64,000 bases of DNA from Uranotaenia lowii (lineage: Eukaryota; Arthropoda; Insecta; Diptera; Culicidae): positions 88,915,361 through 88,979,360 of the forward strand of contig NC_073691.1 in assembly GCF_029784155.1 (NCBI RefSeq), read 5' to 3'. Positions 44,222 through 55,701 of this stretch are shown here, one piece after another; the stretch's first letter is position 1; each line of letters starts with the position of its first letter. Below the pieces are notes generated by a model. That model made no database searches. It was given only the letters and a program-made list of their open reading frames with translations, and was not told the DNA's origin. Made by a program: the position numbers and the translations under genes.

Positions 44222-45411
44222 TTACGACATAACTTGACGAACATAATTCCTAAAATTCACTCGGTCCATGGCAACCGTTCTCCAATTTCTCGGGCACCCC
44301 ACGTTCGCCAGATCACGCTCCACTTGGTCTAACCACCTCGCTCGTTGCGCCCCCGCTCGTCTTGTTCCTACCGGATTCGTGGCGAACACCTGTTTTGCAG
44401 GACAGTCATCCGGCATTCTCGCAACATGCCTTCCAGCCTTCACCACCTTCTGGATACTCGTGGTTCATCTTTCGCCTCCACATTCCGTTCTCCTGTACGC
44501 CGCCAAAGATGGTTCTTAACACTCGTCGCTCGAATACTCCGAGTGTACGCAGGTCCTCCTCGAGCAATATCCATGTCTCGTGCCCGTAGAGAACAACCGG
44601 TCTAATGAGCGTCATATACAGGTTACACTTCGTGCGAGGGCTAAGTCTTCTCGACCGCAGTTGCTTGTGGAGTCCATAGTAGGCACGACTTCCGCTGATA
44701 ATTCGCCTTCGGATCTCACGGCTGGTGTCATTGTCTGCGGTCACCAGTGAGCCGAGATAGACAAAGTCTTCGACTATCTCCAGCTCGTCGCCGTCAATCG
44801 TGACCTTGTTATTACTGGACAAGCGGGTTCGGTCGGTCTCGGATCCGCACGCCAGCATGTACTTCGTCTTGGACGTTTTAATCATCAACCCAATCCTTCC
44901 TGCTTCGCGTTTCAGTTTGCGGTAGATCTCCTCCACCGCCGCAGATGATCTGCCGACTATATCAATGTCATCGGCAAGGCAGATAAGTTGACTGGATCTG
45001 TTGAAAATCGTGCCCCGCATTTCGCCCACCGCTCGTCGAATAACACCTTCTAGCGCCACGTTGAACATCATGCAGGATAGACCATACCCTCGTCGAAGCC
45101 CCCTGCGCGATTAGAATGAACTCGACAATTCACCCGAAATCCGCACACAGCACTGCGTTCCATCCATCGTCGCCTTGATTTTCCATAGCTCGTTACGGTC
45201 GATCGTGTCGTATGCGGCTTTGAAGTCGATGAATAGATGGTGCGTAGGGACTTGGTGTTCACGGCATTTTTGGAGGATTTGCCGTAATGTGAATATCTGG
45301 TCCGTCGTAGACCGTCCCTCCATAAAGCCGGCCTGATGGCTTCCCACGAATCTGTTTGCTTGTGGCGTTAGGCGGCGGAGTAGGATTCGGGACAACACTT
45401 TGTAGGCGGCA
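44222..45411 (-). pseudogene. RTE-like reverse transcriptase fragment with frameshifts
   Basis: Minus-strand pieces: FVGSHQAGFMEGRSTTDQIF, motif A HHLFIDFKAAYDTIDR (about 45250-45200), then after shifts motif C LADDIDIVGRSS (about 44975-44940), FVYLGSLVTADNDTSREI, CNLYMTLIRPVVLYGHETW, LRTIFGG, and a C-terminus VARMPDDCPAKQVF, then GTRRAGAQRARWLD, ending YVRQVMS. DQIFTLRQIL with HHLFIDFKAAYD is a familiar RTE-like RT signature; clade assignment is moderate. At least two frameshifts and a gap near 45080-45120 disable it. Confidence 0.82.
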
Positions 45412-45424
45412 ATTTCTTAAGTTC

Positions 45425-46104
45425 ATTTGAGTTAAAAACAAAAAAAAAACCATCCTAGTTTTTGATTTAAGCTTCTTTACGTATAATTTTTAAAAGTCGA
45501 AATATTACATTTACATTATTTTGAGTTTGTAAATTCATAAAATTCTTTCTTGCCTTATGTTCTAAGCGTATCACCCTCAAAATGCATTGGTCAGATAAGC
45601 TGTCTAGTCAGCCATTTCATCAAACAGCCGTAGGGTCATTTAACCCGATAGGCCCATTTAGGAAACCTTTCCCCTAATTACATTATTTAAGGGGTCTGCA
45701 TTCAGTTATGGTCAATAACCATAAACTTTTTACCATATTTAAGATCAAGGGTTCCATTCCAATGCTTAATTTGAACTTCGTGTGGATTCTAGAGTGGCTC
45801 CTTATACTTCTTAACCATTTGGTCCAAAAAAGAATCAGAAAAAAATCAACAGTTTATGAGTTTCTAAGTCGACAATGAAGAATTTTCAAGGCGCAAAAGG
45901 CGCAAATTTGTGCAAAATTATTTTTACCATGTCTTTTTGCATCGTAAATATCTCAAACACACGTTGATTTAAAAATCTGGCAAAAATAGACAAGATAGTC
46001 CTTTCATTACCAACACAACGCTGCTAAAGTTTTGCTTAACCGTTCTCTAGTAATGTAGCTATCACCGAAATAAAGTGCCCGGATACTAAATGATCATAGC
46101 TTTA
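45425..46104. other. Interior of the 5-kb inverted-repeat element, right
   Basis: AT-rich noncoding; no ORF of note. Confidence 0.4.
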
Positions 46105-46628
46105 GGTGTTGAAACTGTAGGTCTAGGGCATTTTTGTATTGGAAAGCATGAAACAACAGACTACTCTGTATAGGAAGCGTGATCGACTTTTGATCAACAC
46201 ATTCCTAAACACAGCAGGCCAGTTGGATTGTATACTGTGAACACACAATCGGGCAAAAACGTAGCACCACACCGACTTATGTACATGTGCTTTCTTAGAT
46301 GCGCACCCGATTCTAGCGATGATTGCAATTTTCGGGTTTCGCTTAGAGTAGTCGCTACTTATCGATTTTTCACAATTTATCTACTCGGCGTCCTTACTTT
46401 GCGAAAATTATCTAAGTGAATCGTAATTTGTTTATTCCCTTTTGTTAACCCCCCTTTTTGTCAAATTATTGGTTGATCCAACTCCAACTGGCCTGCTGTG
46501 TTTAGGAATGTGTTGATCAAAAGTCGATCACGCTTCCTATACAGAGTAGTCTGTTGTACGGCAAAGGCGAACCACAACGCTTTCATGCTTTCAATACAAA
46601 AATGCCCTAGACTTACGGTTTCAACACC
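46105..46628. repeat. Strong inverted repeat (arms about 128 and 146 bp)
   Basis: The left arm (46105-46232) and right arm (46483-46628) share, inverted, GGTGTTGAAAC, TCTAGGGCATTTTTGTATTG, ACAGACTACTCTGTATAGGA, AGCGTGATCGACTTTTGATC and AACACAGCAGGCCAGTTGGA. The right arm has a 30-bp extra segment. The loop is 250 bp. The right arm directly adjoins the outer TIR at 46625-46733, so it is part of, or inserted in, the 5-kb element. Confidence 0.85.
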
Positions 46629-46774
46629 TATTCAAAACTCTATCCTACGAAGTTCATCTGATGCTTGCCTATCCGCCTGTTCTTCAATCCTTTACCTAGC
46701 ATTTCATCTCGCAGCACGTGTCAATGAACATAGGACTTAAATTAATAAATTTATCGGCGATTAAAACTTATCAT

Positions 46775-47037
46775 CAATATCTAGAAGAGCAACACCAGTT
46801 CAACAACCTTCAAATTTCTAACGTTTTTCATATTAGTTACACTCAAGAGTTGATGTGTAGTAGAATGTCCGTGACGACAACCAAATTGTTCATCAGGGAA
46901 AAAGAATTCTGATTAATATGATTCGTCATTCTATTCAAAATAACTCAAATAGTTTACTTAAAGAAGGAAGCAAACTAATTGATCGATAACTTGAATGCTC
47001 AGAAGCATTTTTCCAGATTTTAAAATTAGAGTTACTC
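46775..47037 (-). pseudogene. Jockey LINE RT fragment, part 2
   Basis: Continues part 1 (41411-41748) and matches 29339-29610 of the jockey LINE: AGAAGAGCAACACCAGTT, TATTAGTTACACTCAA, CCAAATTGTTCATCAGGGAA and AGCAAACTAATTG.TCGATAA recur in order. Together the two parts cover about 600 bp of RT. Confidence 0.85.
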
Positions 47038-49734
47038 TTCTAGCTCTTACTGAAATCAAACGAATTTATCAAATATCGAAAGTTTTGCAGAAATATATTG
47101 CCCAGAAATTTGTTTTTTTTTCATGCGGAATGTGTAATCCAACAGTAGAAAACCTTGCTCATATTCACGACTGATGCAAGTGAAATAAATTGAAAACTCC
47201 ATCACTCGAGAAACTCAAACAAGACAGATCTTTCAACTACGGCTCCTTTTAAATCCAAGCGGAGAACATGAGAGCGAAAAAACTCAACATATTTACAAGC
47301 ATAAATCACGTGCTTCCAGCAGTAGTGCATCGAACAGAACTCAACGCCCTAATATTTTTCATCGTCGCCTCGTCAGTGATAAGAAGAAACGTGCGAACGA
47401 GAAAGGGCGAATTTCCTCGTATTGAGCTTCCGGAGGGGTAATTTTCCTACCGACCAACCGCCCACCCACTCGCAGGTCTTACGATCCTAATGGACCACTT
47501 GAAGGAAGCTCAAGAACCCAAGAGGGAGCACAGCTGAGCGGCCCCACCAATCGGATGGCCAGCCGGCAAGCTCTCGGGGTTTTCCCTTCTGTTCGTTCTC
47601 GCTCTCGCTCTTGCTGTCCGGTGATATGGTGGGGGTGAAAACGATCGACAATTTTCGGCTTTAAGGGGTAAAATGAATCCACCCAAAGCTGGGGAAAACA
47701 GGAACTCAACTTCCGCACGTGACGATGGAGAATCGAACGTTTATATTCCGGCTTCTCGGTCTGAAGGTGGGTCAGTAGTTAAAATGCTTTCAGAGGGAAC
47801 GTTGGGAATTTACTGTGGATTTTGAAGAATAATTGGAGAATATTCAATCTCGTGCAGAACAAGGCATAAAACAGTCCCAATTGCTGCTTAAAGTATGAAT
47901 GTAAATATTTTTTTTATTGCCGAAAAAAAAACTTACTCACCCTTTAACTAAGAAATTCATGGCAAAACTGTTTTCAATAGCTTTGGTTGTTCAAATATTG
48001 CAAGAAATGAGATAAAAAATTTAAACATTTTTTATGCCTTCAAATTTGCAAGTTGTATTTTTGATGCATTAAAATAGTTCAAAATGTTTGTCAATACATC
48101 GAAACCATATATAGGGTCGTATACAGTAGAGAGTAAAAATAAATAAGTTGCAAAAAAGGGAAATTAGATGAATAAACATGTAAATATATTTACTTAGAAT
48201 ATAAATATCCATTCGTTTTATAGTTTCAATGAAAGTTTTATTTTTGAAATTTATGAGATTCTATGAAACAATATTTTCGTAAAAACTCTTCACAGCAAAC
48301 TAATTATTTTATCATCGAATTTTAATCACACTTAAGCCCGTGACTATCAAGAATAATCTTTTACAACATCCAATAAAAATAGAAAAATTAGTTCACTTAG
48401 CTCAACACTTCTATCATGATCTCGTTAAGATTATCATTATTAGAAGTAAAACTTTTTAACTGTACATTCGGGGGCAAACAAAAATGGTTTGAAAAAGAAA
48501 ATTTGCATTTGCATTTCCACTATCAGCTCAGCTAAAATGTTAGCTTTGGTGGTACAACAATTGAAACTGCGCACCAGCTACTACCTGCACTGCTTTCATC
48601 ATGTTACAGCCACAGAACATGCAACTTTACAAACAAACCAATTGCATAATTGAAGTCGTTGAATTATGCTAATTTTCCAATTACACGCAATTGGCCGACC
48701 TAAAATTAAAGCCAACTACCTGACTACTCGAGCTCGGGAATAAAAAAGAGAAGCCAGTAGGAAGGTACGTACGTACGCCTGGATGTATGCAAACATGTTG
48801 GTGTATTTCCGAATTTTACAAGTCAACATTTCAATGTCCGGCAATTGATTCCTTGGCAAAACAATCGAATGCAAGGCTTTTACTGTGTAGGACTAAAAAC
48901 AGATTTTCTCTTTGCGACTTAGGAATTTACTGTACATATCTGCATGAACTATGTTGTTTGGTAAGCTTTGCGGCTCAGTTACGTTGGCCAATGCTTTTTA
49001 TGAATGCATATGAAGTTTCTTTTCAGTCTGCCATTCATTGGATTTTTGTTTGCAAGTAATTCGGAGGCACAGATATAGTTTCTAATTTGGTTGATGTGTA
49101 AGAATCCCACGCCTCAAATGAGAACTTGAAGGCTATCGTACACGCCTTGAACCATGTCGAGGACGTCTCAAACGAACATCACAAGTATTCATAGAAAGAT
49201 ACTTAAGAACCGACCCGGGTGTGGCGGGAGGGTGGGGTTTTTTGTGACTGATTTTTTTCCAATAGATTTTTGCTCAAACAATACATGAATAAAATAAAAC
49301 CTAAAACATATTTTTTATTATTTGATTATTCATTTACATTATTTTACTTTAATACCTACTTAAATCGTGACTTTTTGGAATATGTCCTGAAATCGTTATA
49401 ATGGTAAGTTAAATTTGTATAAATGAAGTTTTATCCAACAAAATGGAAAAATAATTTTTGTCGATGTTTAAAATCTTTTAATTTTAGCTGTTTTAGCTGA
49501 GTTGATTTAAGCTTAGAGTAAATGAATTAATTTATAGATTACAACCATCGATGAAAATAAATTATATTTTTTTAATGAAAGTGAAAAAGTGAGAGATTTG
49601 ACTTTGCGATTCAAATCAGATTCTGGCAAACTCGATCTGAATTTACTTAAGTATTAAGTTTGGCATTTGACTTTTAAAAAACTACACTACTGAAAATGTC
49701 AAACAATACACAGAGAAAATATGGAATTCTGTTG
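47038..49734. other. Probably unique intergenic DNA; GC-rich island at 47240-47760
   Basis: No transposon-like coding. The interval 47240-47760 is less AT-rich and contains pyrimidine-rich CTCGCTCTCGCTCTTGCTG (about 47603), the inverse of GAGA-type promoter-proximal sequence, but no gene was recognised beside it. The rest is AT-rich. This is the longest stretch in the window without obvious repeats. Confidence 0.4.
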
Positions 49735-49799
49735 TTTATTTATTTATTTATTTATTTAAGGATATATGGACCAAACCCGTCATCCGAACTACTTAAAAA

Positions 49800-52700
49800 T
49801 TATCTTACATAGAGTTGATTTCTTAAATATAGCACATAGAGCTTCTTGATTGTCGGGATGCTTAAATTAAGGTCTATTACACTGTTAATATTATTCACCT
49901 CCCTCATAAAACGGAAAGCTGGTTCGTTACGGCTGTAATTCGTCCTGCGATGGTCAAGTGCACAACGCCTGCGTCGTCTCAAAGTCAGAGTGCTTGTGTT
50001 CGCTGTCAAGCGGGATCATAAAAACGTTGAGTCCACAATGCCTCTATCCACCTTAAGAAAAAAGGTAAAATCATTTATGCGGTGCCGACTTTCCAACAGG
50101 TCCAAATCTAGTAGGCAACATAAATGTTCATATTCCGGTAAAGTCTCTCCCCAGGCAAGATTCCTCACAGCAAATTTGACGAAACGCTTCTGAACAGTTT
50201 CCATTCGGTTTATGTGTGCTTGGTGCATGGGCCTCCAAAATGTGCTCGCGAAATCGAATCTCGATCGCACTAAGCTAACGTATAAGCTTTTGATGGTGTA
50301 CGGCCCGTACAGTACGGGTCCTTCAATTCTCCAGCGAAACATCTCACGACTCCGAACAAAGCAAGCCCATCTGCTACTACACTGCTGATATGATCCCTGA
50401 AGCTCAATCCAGAATCCAATTTGATGCCTAGATCCTTAGCACAGGTAACTCTTGCAATTTTTTCACCACTTAGGGAATACGTAAACTGGATCGGTGTACT
50501 GCTTCTTGTAAAAGTTATAGCTGTGCATTTTGAATTATTTACTTTCAATTTGGTTCTGATCATAAACTCAGAGAACACATTCAAATCGTTCTGAAGTTTT
50601 CTACAATCTTCTATCCTTTTTACTGGCAAAAATAGTTTCACATCATCTGCGTAAATCAGCACGAAAGCATCCGAAAGCGAGTCCGGCAAATTGTTCATTA
50701 GAAGAATGAAAAGCAAAGGTCCCATGTGACTGCCTTGAGGAACTCTGGAAGACGTTTCAAAGGGTGCCGAGCACACAGAATTAACAGACACGTACTGTTG
50801 TCTATTCACCAGATAAGACTCGATCCAATGTAGGATGTTTCCTCCAATACCAATTCGCGCTGATGCATCCAAAATTTCGTTGATTCCTGCTACATCAAAG
50901 GCCTTTGTCATGTTGGTGTAGATGCAGTCCACTTGGAATCCCTTGTTACCAACTCGGTAACATTGTTTTGTTTTTTTTTTATGAATTCTTTGATGGGTTG
51001 GAGTTAGGTTCAACATTTATAAATAGCTAGAATAGATCAACGGCGTATTCAAATTTGAACACGGGGAGGTAAGGCGAAACCGAAACCTAAACATGCGTTG
51101 AACTGAGGCGTTGCTTACGCTTGAACGCAACGACCACAACCACGCGTTCTGAAGGAACGCAAGTGAGCAGCGCAACATCGAGACGCCGAGGTTTCTTGGT
51201 GAGGCAAGACGATTCACCAAGCTCTTGGTTTCCGGCGGCGAACGAGTTTGGACGTGCTTTTCGATCGTTCCCAAAGACAACAATCCTAGTCGGTGGTGGT
51301 CCGAGACGTTCCGTGGTGTGTGGTTAGACAGAGCCTAAACTGATCCGAAGAATCGTGTGTGTGCGAGCCCAACAAAGGATACAACGCGTGGTGAGTGGTC
51401 CCCGATCATCGCCAAGACCCGTGCGCGCAAATAAAGCCCGAGGTGCGACCAACCGGAGAAAGACAGCCTCATCCAGCCACGAGTGCGTGGTACCGCATTA
51501 TCGTTTCCATCCCATCCCGTTGCCCAACCGCATACCGAGGTGCGCGCCTGTTCGTAAGCGCGCGGTTGGTCTGCCAGCGAGACCAAGAAGAAAGACCGAA
51601 ACAGCCAGTCGTTAGTGAGGTGCGAGGTATCGCACTGCTTCCGACCCATCTAGGCATCTCCAAACGTTGCGTCCGGTGCGACCGACGTCGGCCCAGCCGA
51701 GAGGTTCCATAGGCGCGTGTGTGGTTTGCCAATCGAAGCGAGAGAGAGAGACCGGATTGGTAAGCCGTGCCAAGAGTGTGGTGTTAGGTACCGCGCTTTC
51801 CCCCCTGTCCATCCAGGCGTCGCCTGGTGCCTGGCGATCGTTCGACCGAGTGGGTCGATTGCCCCGCTACCATCCCGACCCCGAGTGCGTGACATCCCGA
51901 CGTGAATGCGCCGAAATACAACAGCTTTTAAAAAAGTAACTTTTGTGTTAGGAATCCTCTCATCCGAAAGCTCCCCGAGCCTAACATACGCCCTGAGACC
52001 CAGGAACAAAAGAGGCCACCACGCCCAACCCCGTTAGTCCCCGTGGCTTTAGACCAGGGACTGGGTGTTGCTGGGCAGCCCCTTTTGGGTTGATACGTTC
52101 CTGGGGAAAATGCAAAGTTTCACACTTGACCATCCAATCTAATACGCGAGTGGTGAACTCGCAATGATTTGTGACCACCGATCTTTTTCTAAAGAATCCG
52201 TGCTGTTGGGGCGAAATTCTATTCTCTACTGCTGGATATAGGCGGTGATAAACCAACTTCTCAAAAATTTTTGGCAAAGCAGATAAGATTGCAATACACC
52301 TGTAATTTTCTGCAATATTTCTGGATCCCTTTTTGTGGAAAGGAGTAACTCGAGACAAACGGGAATAATCCCGAATGTAACGATGAATTGAACAGAAGAG
52401 CCAAAGGACGTGCCAACTCATTGCAGCAAGCCTTTAAAAATCTGTTTGGTATTCCATCAGAACCAGATGATTTACCTGCATCTAGCCTTTTCAAACCTTC
52501 CTCTATTTCTTCTAAGGTCAAACAAATATCTAATATGACAGGATCGATGGGCATCATTATTGGACCGGAAGCTTCAGTTGTTTAATAGTTCGTTTTGAAA
52601 AACTCAGCAAAAAGCTGCCCTGTACTTTGTGAGTCCATCGGGTTGGATGTATGGGTGAACGTAATTGCGCCTCTCGCTATTACTTCTCTCAGCCATTCAA

Positions 52701-52830
52701 CTGATGTGGGACGAAGGGTCTAGAACGCACCTTTGAAGCTTTCCATAAAATATGCTCTTGGCTCATTTTCAACATCTGTAAATTTTCTCCTACTAAGCAT
52801 CTGCTTTATCTATCCGTCATTTAATTTTCA
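49800..52830 (-). pseudogene. LINE ORF2 remnant (RT)
   Basis: Minus-strand pieces: FTDVENEPRAYFMESF (about 52790-52745), DICLTLEEIEEGLKRLDAGK and SSGSDGIPNRFLK (about 52530-52440), VTPFHKKGSRNIAENYRCI, PQQHGFFRKRSVVTNHCEF (about 52215-52160), then beyond the LTR VDCIYTNMTKAFDVAG (motif A, about 50930-50885), SRVPQGSHMGPLLFI (motif B, about 50745), YADDVKLFLPVK (motif C, about 50660), a further shift near 50300, then RFVKFAVRNLAWG. The frame shift at 52300-52340 and the stop near 52585 show it is dead. If the LTR and one duplication are ignored, the local reading (LHFP before, GFQVD after) becomes continuous. Confidence 0.82.
50944..52097 (+). mobile_element. Solo LTR (about 1.15 kb) related to the LTR element at 994-9889
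   Basis: Begins TGTTACC and ends near GGGTTGATACG, with imperfect 5-bp flanks TCCCT (50939-50943) and TTCCT (52098-52102). Near its end CCCCGTGGCTTTAGACCAGG recalls CTCGTGGCTTTAGACCAAGA in the LTRs at about 1623 and 9819. The body (51060-51920) is GC-rich, unlike its surroundings. Overlapping open frames on both strands there reflect base composition only. Boundaries are inferred. Confidence 0.6.
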
Positions 52831-52840
52831 GTCTGTAATT

Positions 52841-54032
52841 CTTCTATAAAAAAATTTTCGTCGTAACGTTCACCGCAATGCCATTAAAACTAGCATAAAA
52901 AGTATGAAATAATTGCATTGAGATGTTGAGCAAGGTGTCAAATTTATCGAAAACAAATTTCTCAACCAGATTAGTCAATGTTACAGATTTCATAAATTTG
53001 AAATTAAATTTGGATACCTCTGGGATAGGCTTTCTTAGGATGAATCATGAAAATCTTATGACTTTGGAAATGTGGATGTCAAATTTTTAAGTTAAATGAC
53101 TCTTTTTAATCAATATTTTGCATGATTTGCCTATGAAATTTCTGAAAACAGCATCACACATAACACAAGTTACAAAATTCACATTTTTCCGAGGTGCAAG
53201 GAATCTCAGAACTGATTTTGACTTATTCAGGAGCGCTGAATCCAAATATGTATTCAATTAGTTTTTTTTGTCAGCTTTAGTTTTCGAGATGACTTTAAAA
53301 AATTGGTAAAAAATGTCTATTAAATTTACATCATTTTTCATTTGACAAAACTGTTAAACACAAAGACCTATTGACTCAATTATCAACTTTCAAAAAAAAA
53401 CCACGAGTAATTTTGAATTCTGTGAAAAAAAAGATTTGGAAATTTTCTTTTTGTTATCCAAACCTGCAAAAATCGGGAATTTATACGAAATTTTAAAGAA
53501 AAGTCAAACTAAATTGAATCTTTGATATTTTCAAAATCGTAAGTCAAATCATTTCGCAGTCTTCAAAAAACTTGCTGAAAAAATTAAATTCTTCAATATT
53601 CAATGACATTCTCTAAGGAGGTCAGAAGAAGTTGTCATCTCAATTTTTAGAATTTCTTTAAATTGTAGAATTTAATTGAATCTGTGAAACAAGAATATCT
53701 TGACAATATCTGAGTCCTTGATTGAAAATAGAGTAGTAAATTGATTCAGAATCAGCTTTTGATTGTTCTGTAGGTTTATTGATTTATCATTTAGGCAAGA
53801 TCGATTTTACCCAAAATTGATCAATTTAAAAATTTCCACACGCCATGTTACCGAAACTAGAAGCGCGAGGAAGAATGACCCTAACGGGTTAAACTCCTAT
53901 CAAAAAGAAAAAAAAAGAAGCGATAGCCAAGTTATTGATATATTATGTTTTTGGTTTAGTAGGGACTGCTATTTTATGAAACTTAACAATCTGTTACAGA
54001 AAAAATCGTGAAATAAATTAAATTTGATATAA
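52841..54032. other. AT-rich noncoding, possibly hAT element interior
   Basis: No coding region. The right end of a hAT-like element follows at 54033-54102, so some of this may be its interior, but no left end (CAGGGGTGAG) was found. Confidence 0.35.
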
Positions 54033-54102
54033 GCTTCGCGGGCCGCACAAACATGTCTCGAGGGCCGCATGCGGCCCGCGGGCCGCGGGTTGCTCACCCC
54101 TG
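54033..54102. mobile_element. hAT-type terminus (one end)
   Basis: GGGCCGCATGCGGCCCGCGG followed by GGGTTGCTCACCCCTG at its right edge. CAGGGGTGAGCAACCC (inverse) is a typical hAT terminal repeat, and the GCGGGCCGC-rich subterminal region matches the style of the MITE at 21029. The other end is not visible. Confidence 0.7.
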
Positions 54103-55117
54103 GATTAGACAGTTAGATTTTATTTACGTGAAAATTAGGGTAGATACTCTAGATTTCAACAGGAGCTAGTTTTCTATTTGGTGGCTCAAGCTATCTATGT
54201 TCATATTTTTCAATTTTTGCTCTCCCACTTGGGTATACGTTGAATATAAAAAATCTTCTAAATAAGTTGTTGAATAGTAGTAAATTTATAACTTAAAAGT
54301 AACATTCTAAATCACCTGTGAAATTCAACGCCATCGACCAAATAAGAATGATTTTGGATCACGAAAAAACTCCCATTTTATTCGATTAATAGCAACATAA
54401 AAGGAGTCAATGGATGGAGTAATGGATGGGTAAGACTCTGAAATCAATCTTTTGGTAATTTATTTTATATTTTTGCTAACATTCAATTAAATTTCAACTG
54501 TTTTTTGAGCTGTCGAAAACTAGCGCTGAAAATTCACCTAAAAATCTATTTTTCGACACCCATCTTCTTGGGTATGTTTATACTGTTTCCATGGTGTAAA
54601 AAACGCTGTGAAGTAGACACGCAAATATTCATATTCCTGAGCTAACAAAGGAGGTGGAAATATGCTTGTTGAAAACTAAAACTTTTTATGTCGAAAACTA
54701 AAATTTAATGTCGAAAACTAGACCATCGAGAGGTTTTAGTAAAAAGGTAATAAAAACTTTGTTTTGGGACTTTTGATCATTAAAAAAGATAGAGAATGTA
54801 GAAAAAAGTTCATATAACCAATCATATTTGAAATGAAAAACTTTAGTCAAATAATTTATTTACATGATTTTCTGACAAAACAAGCAAAAACTGTCGAATT
54901 CTAGGTATTTTATCCTACATGTTTTTTTTACCTGCAAATATTTTTTCATTTCAAACCAATTCCATATAAACCCTTTCAGGCATAGTATTGTTTCAAAACA
55001 ACGCCCAAGTAACCAAAAGTCGCAAAGTTACTTGATTGTGTGCATTCGAAGTTCACATTTGACTGAATAAAAGGTTCTGGAGAGATATAACAACCGCTTT
55101 TTAGAGTGTCCGTCCCG
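54103..55117. other. AT-rich noncoding
   Basis: No coding or repeat ends recognised. GTCGAAAACTAAAA-type strings repeat locally near 54665-54720. Confidence 0.4.
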
Positions 55118-55209
55118 GGATTTTTCGGTCGGGAATTCCCAGGAATTTGAAAAATTCGGGAATTCCCGATTCCCGGGAATCATAGTTTCATTCCTGGGAA
55201 TTCCCGACA
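55118..55209. repeat. Palindrome cluster of GGGAATTCCC motifs
   Basis: Perfect GGGAATTCCC at 55131-55140, 55158-55167 and 55196-55205, plus GATTCCCGGGAATC at 55168-55181. The outer segments TCGGGAATTCCCAGGAAT and ATTCCTGGGAATTCCCGA are inverted copies, so the whole 80 bp can fold into a hairpin. Confidence 0.85.
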
Positions 55210-55575
55210 TGTATGAAATTACTTCTTTGGAAAAGCCTGATATCCTCTGGAACCATTCATATTGTATGTTTTGAAAATGTAGTCATACAAAACTCATTGA
55301 GAATATACCAATTCCTGTGGCAGTAGACATCTTGCAGCCATTTGGTGCAATTTTATTATTCAAATAGATAAGTTTAAAAAGATTATATAAGGCCCTCAGA
55401 GCGAAAGGAGTGTAAGTGACAAAATGGTCGATTTTGAGTTAATGATGCCAAACGATTCTTTTCAAACTATTTCAAACTATAATTGGTGATTTTTTCAGAT
55501 TTTTAGAATTTTATTTACATACTTTTACGATCGAGAGCAAAACACAAATTTTTGAAAAATATATGGGAAACGGCC
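55210..55575. other. AT-rich noncoding
   Basis: Nothing recognised before the mariner terminus at 55576. Confidence 0.35.
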
Positions 55576-55701
55576 AGGGTGATACGGTCGAAATTTGGTC
55601 AAGGGAAAACACGTGTAAATCGGTGAAATAGTTTATTGAAAAAATCAAATTAAATTTCTTTTTCAAGTTTAATTAGTATAAAATTCAGGAAAAATATTCA
55701 G

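Larger units (their letters stand above)
42998..45411 (-). mobile_element. RTE-like LINE, 5'-truncated, 13-bp target-site duplication
   Basis: ATTTCTTAAGTTC occurs at 42985-42997 and 45412-45424 and flanks the fragment exactly. On the minus strand the sequence starts inside RT (AAYKVLSRILLRRL) and ends with a short 3' UTR and an (AAAT)n tail (43010-42998). The 1.19-kb TIR element (43017-44209) is inserted in the 3' UTR. 5' truncation and an AT-rich simple tail are typical of RTE insertions. Confidence 0.88.
41749..46774. mobile_element. About 5-kb inverted-repeat element inserted in the jockey fragment
   Basis: Flanked by CAATATCTAGAAGA at 41735-41748 and 46775-46788, while the related LINE has this position once. 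Inner arms (41756-41872 and 46625-46733) are inverted copies, with TATGTTCATTGACACGTG, GAGATGAAATGCTAGGTA and GAACAGGCGGATAGGCAA. About 2.4 kb of it is a later RTE insertion (42998-45411), leaving roughly 2.6 kb of noncoding sequence. No transposase seen. A 14-bp duplication is longer than usual for known TIR groups, so the class is open. Confidence 0.65.
49735..52840 (-). mobile_element. APE-type LINE, decayed and 5'-truncated, with a solo LTR inside
   Basis: (TTTA)n at 49735-49758 is the LINE tail. Minus-strand coding runs from about 52830 to 49800, interrupted at 50944-52097 by an LTR. The RT is of the same general type as the LINE at 20195 (YADD followed by KLFLPV and DC..LQ). Multiple stops and shifts are present. 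The 5' end is lost before the endonuclease. Confidence 0.82.

Noticed and set aside
47479..47718. 79-codon minus-strand ORF in the GC-rich island
   Set aside because: No domain or splice structure supports it; composition alone explains the open frame.
51355..52009. Many overlapping 60-120 codon ORFs on both strands
   Set aside because: GC-rich solo LTR with few stop codons; frames overlap on both strands and show no family motif.
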